A DNA stretch of 64,000 bases from Rhizomicrobium sp. GTDB taxonomy: Bacteria; Pseudomonadota; Alphaproteobacteria; Micropepsales; Micropepsaceae. Below, in pieces: positions 24,977 to 34,635 of this stretch; within the stretch, counting starts at the first letter, position 1; the number at the start of each line of letters is the position of its first letter. The translations under genes were made by a program, and so were the position numbers. Below the pieces are notes generated by a model that was not told the origin of the DNA, did no database searches, and saw only the letters and a program-made list of their open reading frames with translations. The stretch covers positions 4,541,418 through 4,605,417 of the forward strand of contig JBBCGL010000001.1 of assembly GCA_037200385.1 (NCBI GenBank), written 5' to 3'.

Positions 24977-26440
24977 ATGAACAAAGCGGGCTGGCTTGCG
25001 CAGGCGTCCCTGGCCGCGGCGCTGTGCCTGGCGGAGCCTGCTTCGGCGTCCCCTTGGGCGGAGGTCGGTGACGCACAGCTGCGCTCGGACATCGAAATCC
25101 TCGCCGCGGCCGGCGCCATCGACGGCATCACCACCCACTGGCCGCTGCCCTGGGCGAGCATCGCCGCGCGCCTGCGCAAGCCCGATGCGCTCGCGGGCCA
25201 ACCGGCCTATGTGCGGGCTGCCGCCGACCGCGTGATGAGCGTGGCCGAGTTCCAAACGCGGACCGGGGACCTGCGCGCGACTCTCACCGCCGACGCGGCC
25301 AGCACGCCCAGCGTGGTCCGGGGCTTCGATGGTCTCGGGCGCGAGACGGCACAGGGCCAGCTTTCTCTCGAATATATGACGCCGGACACGGCGGTACGCC
25401 TGTCGGCGGGTGCCGAACTGCACGACCACACCGGCCGCGTGGCCTTCGTGCCGGACGGCAGCTATGTCGCGCAAAAGATCGGCGGCGCGGTGATCTATGG
25501 CGGCTACGTCACGCATTGGTGGGGACCGGGCTGGATTTCGGCGCTGTCGCTCTCCAACAATGCGCGGCCGATGCCGCAGATCGGCATCGCGCGCGGCGAC
25601 ACCGATGCGTTCGAGACGCCATGGCTTTCCTGGATCGGACCTTGGCAGCTGGAATTCCTGGTGGGGTTGCTCGACGACAGCCGTGCCGCGAACAACACGG
25701 TCTATGATGGCCTGCGCTTCACCTTCAATCCGCTGCCGGGCCTCGAGATCGGCCTCGCGCGCACACAGGAACTGTGCGGCAGCGGCCATCCCTGCGTGCC
25801 GTTGAAATACTATTTCGAGTTCGCCAATGACAGCGGCCACGCCAACCATACCAATGACGAGGGCCTGATCGACGTCAAATACAGCACGATCCTCGGCGGC
25901 GTGCCGTTCGAAGTCTATACCCAAGCGATGAACGAGGATTCCGATCCGATCAGCCATTCCGTCACGAGCCATCTGTTCGGCGCCAGCCTGTGGCTGCCGC
26001 TGCGCGGCAATCCCCTGCGCCTGACCGCCGAATACACCGACAGCGTGCCGACCATCGACATTTTCAGCTTCGGGGACGTGCTCCACGGCGCCGCTTACAA
26101 CAATGCGGGTTATGTGGACGGCATGCGCTATCGCGGTCGCACCCTCGGCTTCAGCCTCGACAGCGATTCGACGCTCCTGACCTTGCAGGGCGCCTGGCGG
26201 GACTCCGACGGCTGGTCCTATCAGCTGACCTTCCATCACGCCGCGGTGTCCGATCCCGACAACACGCTCGGCAATGCGGTCACGGCCGCGCCCGTCCACA
26301 TCAACATGGGAGAGGCGCGGGTCGCCTTTCCGCTGCGCGGCATGCGGATCGAACTGGCCGGCCGGCTGCAGGACGACCAGCCGCGGCCGGACCGCGGCTT
26401 CCAGGCCTCGATCGAAGCGGCGCTGACCTTCACTTTGTGA
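24977..26440 (+). CDS. Wzi-like capsule assembly outer-membrane protein
   Basis: A 487-residue exported protein. The ATG follows GAGGGG at a good distance. Signal peptide: MNKAGWLAQASLAAALCLAEPASA. The mature N-terminus (WAEVGDAQLRSDIEILAAAG, then WPLPWASIAARL) matches the start of Wzi-family proteins. The remainder alternates aromatic and polar residues (VIYGGYVTHWWGPGWISALSLS, LEFLVGLLD) and ends in LTFTL, as in an outer-membrane beta-barrel. Wzi proteins anchor or organise surface polysaccharide. It is monocistronic as far as I can see. A CGCCGGCG-based stem-loop potential lies just downstream. Confidence 0.82.
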   Translation: MNKAGWLAQASLAAALCLAEPASASPWAEVGDAQLRSDIEILAAAGAIDGITTHWPLPWASIAARLRKPDALAGQPAYVRAAADRVMSVAEFQTRTGDLRATLTADAASTPSVVRGFDGLGRETAQGQLSLEYMTPDTAVRLSAGAELHDHTGRVAFVPDGSYVAQKIGGAVIYGGYVTHWWGPGWISALSLSNNARPMPQIGIARGDTDAFETPWLSWIGPWQLEFLVGLLDDSRAANNTVYDGLRFTFNPLPGLEIGLARTQELCGSGHPCVPLKYYFEFANDSGHANHTNDEGLIDVKYSTILGGVPFEVYTQAMNEDSDPISHSVTSHLFGASLWLPLRGNPLRLTAEYTDSVPTIDIFSFGDVLHGAAYNNAGYVDGMRYRGRTLGFSLDSDSTLLTLQGAWRDSDGWSYQLTFHHAAVSDPDNTLGNAVTAAPVHINMGEARVAFPLRGMRIELAGRLQDDQPRPDRGFQASIEAALTFTL

Positions 26441-26626
26441 TCCCCGGAATTTGACTTATCCAACAGCGCGCCGGCGGGGTTATACTGCGCCGGCGCAGGG
26501 CCTCGGTCGGCTTGTCGCGGGCAGGGAGATCTCTGTCGCGCGCCAAGCCAAAACAATACGATGTATTGGAGGCGGCGAGCGGCCCGCTATATGTGGTGGG
26601 TTGCAACCTGAAGGGACGACGCAGGT

Positions 26627-27829
26627 ATGGCTAGCGGCATCAAGGACAAGGTCGCCATTCTGGGCATGGGCTGCTCCAAATTCGGCGAGCGCTGGGAGTC
26701 GGGCGCCGAGGAGCTGATGGTCGAGGCCTATCTCGAGGCGCTCCAGGATGCCGGCGTCGAGACCAGCCAGATTCAGGCTGCCTGGTTCGGCACCGCCATC
26801 GAGGAGCAGCATGTCGGCAAGGGCGGCACCCCGCTCTCCATTGCCCTGCGCCTGCCCAACATCCCCGTCACCCGGGTCGAGAATTTCTGCGCCAGCGGCT
26901 CCGAAGCCTTCCGCGGCGCGGTCTATGCCGTGGCGGCCGGCGCCTGCGACATCGCGCTGGCGCTGGGCGTGGAGAAGTTGAAGGACACCGGCTATGGCGG
27001 CTTGCCGCAGCGCGAGGGCGCGACGCTGGCGCCGCTCTGGGCTGCCAATGGCTCGGCGCCGGGCAATTTCGCCCAGCTCGCCTCCGCCTATCGCGCCAAG
27101 CACGGCGTCTCGAAGGAAGATCTCAAGCGCGCCATCGCACATGTCTCGGTCAAGAGCCATGCCAACGGCGCCAAGAATCCCAAGGCCCATCTCCAGAAGC
27201 CGATCACCGAGGAGCAATGCCTCAACGCCCCGATGATCGCCGAGCCGTTGGGTCTGTTCGATTGCTGTGGCGTGTCGGACGGCGCGGCCTGCGCCATCGT
27301 GACCACGCCGGAGATCGCGCGCGCGATGGGCAAGAAGAACGTCGTGACCGTGAAGGCGCTGCAGCTCTCGCTCTCGAACGGGCTGGAGAGCCAGCACAAT
27401 TCCTGGGACGGCAGCTATTTCCACACCGCGCGCATCGCCGCCAAGCGCGCCTATGACGAGGCCGGGATCCGTGACCCGCGCGACGAGATATCGATGATGG
27501 AAGTGCACGATTGCTTCTCCGTCACCGAACTCGTGACGATGGAAGACTTGCATATCAGCCGGGAAGGCGAAGGCTGGAAGGACGTGCTGAACGGTTTCTA
27601 CGACGCCGACGGCCAGGTGCCGTGCCAGATCGACGGTGGCCTCAAATGCTTCGGTCATCCCATCGGCGCCAGCGGCCTGCGCATGCTCTATGAGATGTAC
27701 CTGCAGCTCCAGGGCCGCGCCGGCGCCCGCCAGCTCAAGGATCCGAGGATCGGTATGACGCACAATCTCGGTGGCGCGCCGGCGTCCAATGTCTGTTCGG
27801 TGGCGATCATCGGGGCACAGGGCGCCTGA
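26627..27829 (+). CDS. Thiolase-family protein (SCP-x/acetyl-CoA acetyltransferase-like, DUF35-partner type)
   Basis: A 400-residue thiolase. Catalytic Cys88 lies in ENFCASGSEAF and His344 in CFGHPIGASG. The C-terminal motif is THNLGGAPASNVC rather than the CIGGGQG of biosynthetic thiolases, which groups it with the SCP-x/ACAT-like thiolases that work with DUF35 proteins. It therefore probably partners the HMGS-like/DUF35 fusion at 22.0 kb. It is the first gene of a tightly packed run: manC starts 4 bases after its stop, then galE, a DUF2914 protein, cysD and cysNC. Thiolytic or Claisen chemistry on an acyl-CoA is expected; substrate is unknown. Confidence 0.85.
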   Translation: MASGIKDKVAILGMGCSKFGERWESGAEELMVEAYLEALQDAGVETSQIQAAWFGTAIEEQHVGKGGTPLSIALRLPNIPVTRVENFCASGSEAFRGAVYAVAAGACDIALALGVEKLKDTGYGGLPQREGATLAPLWAANGSAPGNFAQLASAYRAKHGVSKEDLKRAIAHVSVKSHANGAKNPKAHLQKPITEEQCLNAPMIAEPLGLFDCCGVSDGAACAIVTTPEIARAMGKKNVVTVKALQLSLSNGLESQHNSWDGSYFHTARIAAKRAYDEAGIRDPRDEISMMEVHDCFSVTELVTMEDLHISREGEGWKDVLNGFYDADGQVPCQIDGGLKCFGHPIGASGLRMLYEMYLQLQGRAGARQLKDPRIGMTHNLGGAPASNVCSVAIIGAQGA

Positions 27830-27833
27830 CGCG

Positions 27834-29291
27834 ATGGCGACGCACATCTATCCGGTCATCCTCTCCGGCGGCAGCGGGACGCGGCTATGGCCGTTGTCGC
27901 GCGCGGCCCTGCCCAAGCAGCTTCTCGCCTTGAACGGTGCGCGTACGATGATCCAGGACACGGTTCTGCGCGCCGCGGTGCCGGGCGCCGAGCCGCCGCT
28001 CCTGCTGTGCAGCGAAGGCCATCGCTTCCTCGTCGCCGACCAGATGCAGGCGATCGACGTGACGCCGAAGGCCATCGTGCTAGAGCCCTTCGGGCGCAAC
28101 ACCGCGCCGGCCGCAGCGGTGGCAGCGCTTCTCGTCGCGGCGGAGGATCCGGCCGGCGTGATATTGCTGCTCGCTTCCGACCATGTCGTGACCGACGAGG
28201 ATGCGTTCCGAATTGCCGTCGCGCGCGCCGTCGTGGCCGCGCAGGCCGGGCGCATCGTGACCTTCGGCATCGCGCCTGATGCGCCGGAGACGGGCTACGG
28301 CTACATCCAGCGCGGCGCACCGCTGGCCGAGGCGCATGGCGTCGATGCTGTGAAACGCTTCGCCGAAAAGCCGGATCGCGAGACGGCGCAGGCCTATCTC
28401 GCATCCGGCGACTATCTCTGGAACAGCGGCATGTTCGTATTCCGCGCCGACGTCCTGCTGGACGAGCTGGCGCGCTTCGAGCCGGGCGTGGTCGAGGCCT
28501 GCAAGGCCGCCCTCGCCGGCGCGGCACACGATCTCGATTTCGTGCGTCTCGCCGCCGATGCTTTCGCGGCGGCGAAGAACATCTCCATCGACTACGCGGT
28601 CATGGAAAGGACGGATCGTGCGGCTGTGGTTCCCTGCGACATGGGCTGGAGCGATGTCGGTGCCTGGTCGTCGCTCTGGGCGCTGCGCACCCGCGACGCG
28701 AACGGCAACGTCATCCAGGGCGACGTCCTGATCCACGACTCGAAGGATTCTTTCGTCCGGAACGAGAAGGGCCTGACCGCGCTGGTCGGGGTGAAGGACC
28801 TCGTCGTCGTCGTGACCGAGGACGCGGTGCTGGTCGCCGACAAGCATCGCGCGCAGGACGTGAAGGCGATCGTCGACCAGATGAAGCTCGCCGAACGCCC
28901 CGAGCTCACCGAGCACAAGGTCGTGTTCCGTCCCTGGGGCAGCTATCAGGGCATCGACGAGGGCGACCGCTACCAGGTGAAGCAGATCATCGTGAAGCCC
29001 GGCGGGCGGCTTTCCCTTCAGAGCCACACCAAGCGGGCCGAGCACTGGATCGTGGTCCAGGGCACGGCGCAGGTCACGTGCGACGAGAAGGTCTTCCTGC
29101 TCCAAGAGAACCAGTCGACTTTCATTCCGCTGGGTGCCAAGCACCGGCTGGAAAATCCGGGCAAGGTGCCGCTGCGCTTGATCGAAGTGCAGTCCGGCTC
29201 CTATCTCGGCGAGGATGACATCATGCGGTATGACGACGCCTATGGACGGGCGCCCGAGCAGACGGCGGCCAAGACGGCGGCGAACTCGTGA
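27834..29291 (+). CDS. manC: Mannose-1-phosphate guanylyltransferase / mannose-6-phosphate isomerase (bifunctional)
   Basis: A 485-residue two-domain enzyme. The N-terminal nucleotidyltransferase (LSGGSGTRLWPLSR, LLASDHVV, RFAEKPDRETA) makes GDP-mannose from GTP and Man-1-P. A C-terminal type II PMI cupin (RPWGSYQGIDEGDRYQVKQI, SLQSHTKRAEHWIVVQG) isomerises fructose-6-P to Man-6-P. The start at 27834 follows the thiolase stop by 4 bases; an upstream in-frame start overlapping the thiolase is less likely. A phosphomannomutase is not in the window. The GDP-mannose feeds gmd-fcl. galE overlaps its stop codon. Confidence 0.93.
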   Translation: MATHIYPVILSGGSGTRLWPLSRAALPKQLLALNGARTMIQDTVLRAAVPGAEPPLLLCSEGHRFLVADQMQAIDVTPKAIVLEPFGRNTAPAAAVAALLVAAEDPAGVILLLASDHVVTDEDAFRIAVARAVVAAQAGRIVTFGIAPDAPETGYGYIQRGAPLAEAHGVDAVKRFAEKPDRETAQAYLASGDYLWNSGMFVFRADVLLDELARFEPGVVEACKAALAGAAHDLDFVRLAADAFAAAKNISIDYAVMERTDRAAVVPCDMGWSDVGAWSSLWALRTRDANGNVIQGDVLIHDSKDSFVRNEKGLTALVGVKDLVVVVTEDAVLVADKHRAQDVKAIVDQMKLAERPELTEHKVVFRPWGSYQGIDEGDRYQVKQIIVKPGGRLSLQSHTKRAEHWIVVQGTAQVTCDEKVFLLQENQSTFIPLGAKHRLENPGKVPLRLIEVQSGSYLGEDDIMRYDDAYGRAPEQTAAKTAANS

Positions 29292-30265
29292 CGATCCTGG
29301 TCACCGGCGGGGCCGGCTATATCGGCAGCCATACCGTCTTCGCCCTGCTGGATCGCGGCGACGACGTCGTCGTGCTCGACAATCTGTCGACCGGCCTGCG
29401 CGGCCATGTCGGCGAGAAGGCCGTCTTCGTCGAGGGTGAGGCGTCGGACCAGATGCTGGTGCGCGAGCTGATCGCGAAGCACGGCATCGACGCCGTCATC
29501 CATTTTGCCGGCTCCATCGTCGTGCCCGAGTCGGTGGCCGAGCCGCTGCGCTATTACGACAACAATGTCGTCACTTCGCGGGCCCTGCTCGAAGCCTGCG
29601 TCGAAGGCGGCGTAAAGCAGTTCATCTTCTCGTCCACGGCGACGGTCTATGCCGAGGACGCGCCGCAGCCTCTGGCCGAGGGCGCGCGCAAGGCGCCGAT
29701 CAGTCCCTATGCCCGTTCCAAGCTGATGACCGAGTGGATGCTGGAGGACGTCTCCCGCGCCACCGATCTGCGCCATATCGTGTTGCGCTATTTCAACGTC
29801 TGCGGTGCCGACCCGCAAGGCCGGACCGGGCAAGTCTCCCGGATTCCGACGCATCTCATAAAACGCGCCTCGCTGGTCGCGTTGGGCCGTATTCCGCATC
29901 TCGACATCTTCGGGACGGACTACCCCACGCCGGACGGCACCGGGGTGCGCGACTATATCCACGTCACCGACCTCGCGAATGCGCATCTGCTCGCGCTCGA
30001 CGCCCTTCGCGGCGGCTCGCTGTCCACCTCATACAATTGCGGCTACGGCCGCGGCCTGAGCGTGCGTCAGGTCATTGCCGCGATGGAGGGCGTGCTGGGG
30101 CGGGCTTTGCCGGTCCGGGAAGGCCCGCGCCGCGCCGGCGATCCGCCGACGCTGATTGCCGACCCTTCGCGCATCAAGACCACGCTCGGCTGGACGCCCA
30201 AGCACGACGACATCGCGGAGATCGTCCGCTCGGCGCTCGCCTGGGAGCGCCGCTTCAACGCCTGA
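29288..30265 (+). CDS. galE: UDP-glucose 4-epimerase
   Basis: A 325-residue extended SDR interconverting UDP-Glc and UDP-Gal (or the GlcNAc forms). It starts with GTG overlapping the manC TGA. N-terminal TGGAGYIGSHTVFALL, HFAGSIVVPESV, the catalytic Tyr141/Lys145 (SPYARSKLM), RYFNVCGADPQGRTGQ and the C-terminal GWTPKHDD segment are typical of GalE. The DUF2914 membrane protein gene follows after 12 bases, continuing the operon. Confidence 0.93.
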   Translation: MTILVTGGAGYIGSHTVFALLDRGDDVVVLDNLSTGLRGHVGEKAVFVEGEASDQMLVRELIAKHGIDAVIHFAGSIVVPESVAEPLRYYDNNVVTSRALLEACVEGGVKQFIFSSTATVYAEDAPQPLAEGARKAPISPYARSKLMTEWMLEDVSRATDLRHIVLRYFNVCGADPQGRTGQVSRIPTHLIKRASLVALGRIPHLDIFGTDYPTPDGTGVRDYIHVTDLANAHLLALDALRGGSLSTSYNCGYGRGLSVRQVIAAMEGVLGRALPVREGPRRAGDPPTLIADPSRIKTTLGWTPKHDDIAEIVRSALAWERRFNA

Positions 30266-30277
30266 GCGCGATGGGCC

Positions 30278-31756
30278 ATGAGTGAGAACAGCACGATCGC
30301 CGACTTCGCCGCGCCCGGAAAAGCACCAGACGAATGGCGCATGGTCCTTGTGGAGCAGGGACCGTGGAAAGGCGCCGTGACGGAGGGGCTTCGGCAACTT
30401 CAGACCCGCTTATATGCCAGTGTCGATGCCGTCCTGGACGGGCAACTGGCCGAGGAATTCCCGGAATCGGAAGGCAAGAAAGTCGTCATCCAGCTCGATT
30501 GCCGCGGCCTGCCGGCCAAGGACGTCATGGACTTCTTCGCGAAGTTCTCCGACGGCATCTTCCAGATCCCGCGCTATAGAGCCGCTCTGGCCGAAACGCC
30601 GTTTGCGGCGGACATAACGTTCGAGCTGAAGACGGATCGCGCGGCGCGGCGCCTGGCCTATCTTCCGACCCGGCCCATCAAGAGCGTGATGGCGTTCGCG
30701 CACCAGTATGAGCGCCATCTCTCGGTGGCGTCGATGGTGGGCGGCTATGCCTTCGACTCCTATTCCTTCGGCCGGATCGATCACGCGACGACGCATCTGG
30801 TGTTCGTCGGCTATCTGGCGGTCGCCGCGATCGCCATCGCGATCTCGCACCGGCTCGAATCGCGCCCCCCGGAAAGGCAGCCGTCGGAGCGTACGCGCAC
30901 CATCCTGACCGCCGTGACGCAGTTTGCGCTCGGTTGCCTGCTGAGTGCGTTCTGCGTCTTCTACCTGCGAAGCGCCTCGCTGTGGGCGTCGTGGCCCTAT
31001 CTGCTGGTGCTCGCGGGAATCTTCGTCGGCAACGAATTTTTCCGGAAATACACAACGCGCTTCACGCTTTCGCTGGTGCTCTATTTCTTCGCCATCCTGT
31101 CCTACGCCATCCTGGTCGTGCCGGTGCTGATCGCGATGATGGGGCCGGTTCCCTTTCTCGGCAGCGGCGTCGTAGCGTTGATCGTCTTCTGGTTCTACGC
31201 CGACGTGCTCACCTGGCTGGGACGCGAGCGGTTCCGCCAGGTTCGGATCTATGTTTTCGGCGGCGTGCTGGCGATTTTCGCCGCGGTGAACGCCTTCTAT
31301 TTCCTGAAGATACTTCCGCCGCTGCCGCTCGCCTTGAGCGAAGCCGGCATTTACCACTCCGTCAAAAAGGTCGGAAACGCCTATCAGGTGGTGGAGGAGA
31401 CGCAGCCCTGGACCACGTTCTGGGGACAGCCGCCGATGTTGCATCTCGCACCCGGCGACAAGCTCTATCTCTACGCCGCGGTTTTCGCGCCGGGCCGGCT
31501 GGCGACCGTCATCGTGCACCATTGGGAATGGTTCGATCCCGCGACGCGCAAATGGCTTCCGCAGTCCCGTGTGGTCTTTCCGATCCATGGCGGGCGCGAT
31601 GCCGGCTACCGGGCCTATTCGGTCAAATCCAAGCCCAGGGCGGGCGACTGGCGGGTGAACATCACCACCGGCGATGAACGGCCGCTGGGCCGTGTTCGTT
31701 TCGCCGTGACCTTTGCCCCGCCGCCGCAGCCCTTGCAGACCAAGCTCCTCAACTAG
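30278..31756 (+). CDS. Polytopic membrane protein with a C-terminal DUF2914 domain, function unknown
   Basis: A 492-residue protein in three parts. A soluble N-terminal ~165 residues (GKKVVIQLDCRGLPAKDVMD, ITFELKTDRAARRLAYL) matches nothing I recognise. Six to eight hydrophobic spans follow (about residues 170-350), among them HLVFVGYLAVAAIAIAI and FTLSLVLYFFAILSYAILVV. The C-terminal ~110 residues (LYLYAAVFAPGRLATVIVHH, EWFDPATRKWLPQSRV, GDWRVNITTGDERPLGRVRF) read as a DUF2914 beta-sandwich, probably periplasmic. It lies between galE and cysD in one operon. A role in modifying or exporting the polysaccharide is possible but not shown. Confidence 0.7.
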   Translation: MSENSTIADFAAPGKAPDEWRMVLVEQGPWKGAVTEGLRQLQTRLYASVDAVLDGQLAEEFPESEGKKVVIQLDCRGLPAKDVMDFFAKFSDGIFQIPRYRAALAETPFAADITFELKTDRAARRLAYLPTRPIKSVMAFAHQYERHLSVASMVGGYAFDSYSFGRIDHATTHLVFVGYLAVAAIAIAISHRLESRPPERQPSERTRTILTAVTQFALGCLLSAFCVFYLRSASLWASWPYLLVLAGIFVGNEFFRKYTTRFTLSLVLYFFAILSYAILVVPVLIAMMGPVPFLGSGVVALIVFWFYADVLTWLGRERFRQVRIYVFGGVLAIFAAVNAFYFLKILPPLPLALSEAGIYHSVKKVGNAYQVVEETQPWTTFWGQPPMLHLAPGDKLYLYAAVFAPGRLATVIVHHWEWFDPATRKWLPQSRVVFPIHGGRDAGYRAYSVKSKPRAGDWRVNITTGDERPLGRVRFAVTFAPPPQPLQTKLLN

Positions 31757-31816
31757 CTCCCTTGCAACGCGCCGCGGCCCGGCCTATTTCACAGTATCTT
31801 CTTGGGGTCCGCAATT

Positions 31817-32731
31817 TTGTCCACCGAATTGCCTGTTATTTCTCACCTGCGGCGCCTGGAAGCCGAGAGCATCCACATCATCCGCGAAGTGGCCGCCGAG
31901 TTCGCCAATCCGGTGATGCTCTATTCCATCGGCAAGGATTCGTCGGTGATGCTGCATCTGGCGATGAAGGCGTTTTTCCCCGCCAAGCCGCCCTTTCCGC
32001 TCCTCCATGTCGACACGACATGGAAATTCCGCGAGATGATCAAGTTTCGCGACGAGACCGTGCAGCGTCTCGGTCTCAAACTGCTGGTCCATGTCAACGA
32101 AGACGGCGTGAAGCGCGGCATCAATCCGTTCGCTTCCGGCTCCGCACTGCACACGCAGGTGATGAAGACCGAAGGATTGAAGCAGGCGCTCGACCAATAC
32201 GGCTTCGATGCCGCTTTCGGCGGCGCGCGCCGCGATGAAGAGAAATCGCGGGCCAAGGAACGCGTCTTCTCGTTCCGCAGCGCCAATCACGCCTGGGATC
32301 CGAAGAACCAGCGGCCGGAGCTCTGGCGCGTCTACAACACGCGCATCAACAAGGGCGAGAGCATCCGCGTCTTTCCGCTGTCGAACTGGACCGAGCTCGA
32401 CATCTGGCAATACATCCTGGCCGAGAACATCCCGATCGTGCCGCTCTACTTCGCCAAGACGCGCCCGGTCGTGGAGCGTGACGGCACGCTCATCATGGTC
32501 GACGACGACCGGATGAAGTTGAAGCCGGGCGAGGCGATCGAAGACCGTCTGGTGCGGTTTCGCACCCTGGGCTGCTATCCGCTGACCGGGGCCATCGACT
32601 CCGATGCCGACAGCCTCGAAGGCATCGTCAGCGAGATGTTCACTGCGCGCACCTCGGAGCGCCAGGGCCGCCTGATCGACGCCGACGAGAAGTCGTCGAT
32701 GGAGAAGAAGAAGAAAGAGGGCTACTTCTGA
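31817..32731 (+). CDS. cysD: Sulfate adenylyltransferase subunit 2
   Basis: A 304-residue PP-loop ATP sulfurylase subunit that makes APS from sulfate and ATP with CysN. The TTG at 31817 is preferred: a G-rich GGGG lies 10 bases upstream and the length then matches the 302-residue E. coli protein. A TTG at 31802 lacks a ribosome site. Motifs: [61 protein letters not shown] and the C-terminal [12 protein letters not shown]. The cysNC ATG overlaps its TGA by one base. Confidence 0.95.
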   Translation: MSTELPVISHLRRLEAESIHIIREVAAEFANPVMLYSIGKDSSVMLHLAMKAFFPAKPPFPLLHVDTTWKFREMIKFRDETVQRLGLKLLVHVNEDGVKRGINPFASGSALHTQVMKTEGLKQALDQYGFDAAFGGARRDEEKSRAKERVFSFRSANHAWDPKNQRPELWRVYNTRINKGESIRVFPLSNWTELDIWQYILAENIPIVPLYFAKTRPVVERDGTLIMVDDDRMKLKPGEAIEDRLVRFRTLGCYPLTGAIDSDADSLEGIVSEMFTARTSERQGRLIDADEKSSMEKKKKEGYF

Positions 32732-34635
32732 TGAACGCGCCCACAGACCTGCACGCGTTCCTCGCGGCGCAGGAGAAGAAATCGCTCCTGCGCTTCCTGA
32801 CCTGCGGCAGCGTCGACGACGGCAAGTCCACGCTGATCGGCCGTCTGCTTTACGATTCCAAGCTGCTGTTCGAGGACCATCTGGCGACGCTCGAAAAGGA
32901 TTCGAAGAAGCACGGCACCACCGGCGACGATATCGACTTTGCGCTGCTGGTCGACGGGCTGGAGGCCGAGCGCGAACAGGGCATCACCATCGACGTCGCC
33001 TACCGCTTCTTCGCGACCGACAAGCGGAAGTTCATCGTCGCCGACACGCCGGGACACGAACAGTATACCCGCAACATGGCGACCGGCGCATCGAACTCCG
33101 AGCTGGCGGTCATCTTGATCGATGCGCGCAAGGGCGTGCTGGTGCAGACGCGGCGCCACGCCTATATCGCGTCGCTGCTGGGCATCCGTCACGTCGTGCT
33201 GGCGGTCAACAAGATCGATCTGGTCGGCTTCTCGCAGGCCACGTTCGACGCCATCGTGCACGAGTTCTCGACATTCTCCGAGAGGCTCGGATTCCTCACC
33301 GTCGCGGCGATTCCGATCTCGGCGCGCTTCGGCGACAACGTCATTGCCAGGAGCGACAGCACGCCGTGGTACACGGGTCCGGCGCTGCTCGAGCATCTGG
33401 AGACGGTCGACGTCGACACGGCGCTGGCTGAGCGTCCGTTCCGGTTTCCGGTGCAGTGGGTGAACCGTCCAAACCTCGATTTCCGAGGCTTTTCCGGCAC
33501 GATCGCAAGTGGACTGATCAAGGTCGGCGATGCTGTGGCCGTCGCGAAATCCGGCCGCACCAGCACCGTGCGACGCATCGTGACGATGGACGGCGACCTT
33601 GCGGAGGCGGCGGCCGGCGCCGCCGTGACGCTGATGCTGTCGGACGAGGTGGACGTTTCGCGCGGCGACGTACTGACCGCGCCGACCTCGCGGCCCGACG
33701 TGACCGATCAATTCGCCGCGCACCTGCTGTGGATGGCCGAGGACGAATTGCTGCCGGGACGGCAATATCTCCTCAAGCTCGCCACCTCGACCGTGCCGGT
33801 CCAGATCACGGCGCTCAAGCATAAGATCGACGTCAACACGCTGGACCAGCACGCCGCCAAGACGCTGCAGCTCAACGAAGTCGGGTATGGAAACTTCTCG
33901 ACCTCGCAGCCGATCGCCGTCGATCCCTACCGCGAGAACCGCGACATGGGCGGCTTCATCCTGATCGATCGCTTCACCAACGCGACGGTCGGCGCGGGCA
34001 TGGTCGATTTCGGCCTCAGGCGCGCGACCAATGTCCACTGGCAGGCGCTCGACGTCGACAAGCGGTCGCGCGGCGCGCAGAAGAACCAGAAGCCGGCGGT
34101 CCTGTGGTTCACGGGCCTCTCAGGCTCCGGCAAGTCGACGATCGCAAATCTCGTGGAGCGCGCGCTCTATGCCGAAGGGCGCCACACCTACCTGCTGGAC
34201 GGCGACAATGTCCGTCATGGCCTCAATCGCGACCTCGGCTTCACCGATGCGGACCGCGTGGAGAACATCCGCCGCGTCGGCGAGGCGGCGAGGTTGTTCG
34301 TCGATGCCGGCCTGATCGTCCTGGTCTCGTTCATCTCGCCCTTCCGTTCGGAGCGGCGGATGGCGCGCGAACTGGTCGGCGGCGGCGAGTTCATCGAGGT
34401 TTTCGTCGACACGCCGATCGAGGTCTGCATGCAGCGCGATCCGAAAGGACTTTACCTGAAGGCCCAGGCCGGCGAGATCAAGAACTTCACGGGCATCAGC
34501 AGCCCCTATGAAGTGCCGGAGGATCCCGAATTGCGGATCGAAACCGTGAATGCCGACGCGGCGACCCATGCGGCGAACATCGTCGCCTATCTGCGTGAGC
34601 GCGGCTTCCTTTCGCCCGAAGGCGGAGCGGCTTAG
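32731..34635 (+). CDS. cysNC: Bifunctional sulfate adenylyltransferase subunit 1 / adenylylsulfate kinase
   Basis: A 634-residue fusion. The N-terminal CysN GTPase shows [27 protein letters not shown] and [10 protein letters not shown], then EF-Tu-like beta-barrel domains. From about residue 450 an APS kinase (CysC) follows: [15 protein letters not shown] near 460, [15 protein letters not shown] and [13 protein letters not shown]. Together with CysD it converts sulfate to PAPS, the donor for sulfotransferases as well as for assimilation. The fused form is common in alphaproteobacteria. Its place at the end of a manC-galE operon suggests PAPS may be used on the polysaccharide. The stop overlaps that of convergent ugd. 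Confidence 0.95.
   Translation: MNAPTDLHAFLAAQEKKSLLRFLTCGSVDDGKSTLIGRLLYDSKLLFEDHLATLEKDSKKHGTTGDDIDFALLVDGLEAEREQGITIDVAYRFFATDKRKFIVADTPGHEQYTRNMATGASNSELAVILIDARKGVLVQTRRHAYIASLLGIRHVVLAVNKIDLVGFSQATFDAIVHEFSTFSERLGFLTVAAIPISARFGDNVIARSDSTPWYTGPALLEHLETVDVDTALAERPFRFPVQWVNRPNLDFRGFSGTIASGLIKVGDAVAVAKSGRTSTVRRIVTMDGDLAEAAAGAAVTLMLSDEVDVSRGDVLTAPTSRPDVTDQFAAHLLWMAEDELLPGRQYLLKLATSTVPVQITALKHKIDVNTLDQHAAKTLQLNEVGYGNFSTSQPIAVDPYRENRDMGGFILIDRFTNATVGAGMVDFGLRRATNVHWQALDVDKRSRGAQKNQKPAVLWFTGLSGSGKSTIANLVERALYAEGRHTYLLDGDNVRHGLNRDLGFTDADRVENIRRVGEAARLFVDAGLIVLVSFISPFRSERRMARELVGGGEFIEVFVDTPIEVCMQRDPKGLYLKAQAGEIKNFTGISSPYEVPEDPELRIETVNADAATHAANIVAYLRERGFLSPEGGAA

Noticed and set aside
26451-26486. 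TTGACT and TATACT upstream of the thiolase as a promoter
   Set aside because: They are 24 bases apart, too far for a sigma70-type promoter; the TATACT also lies between two CGCCGGCG palindromes.
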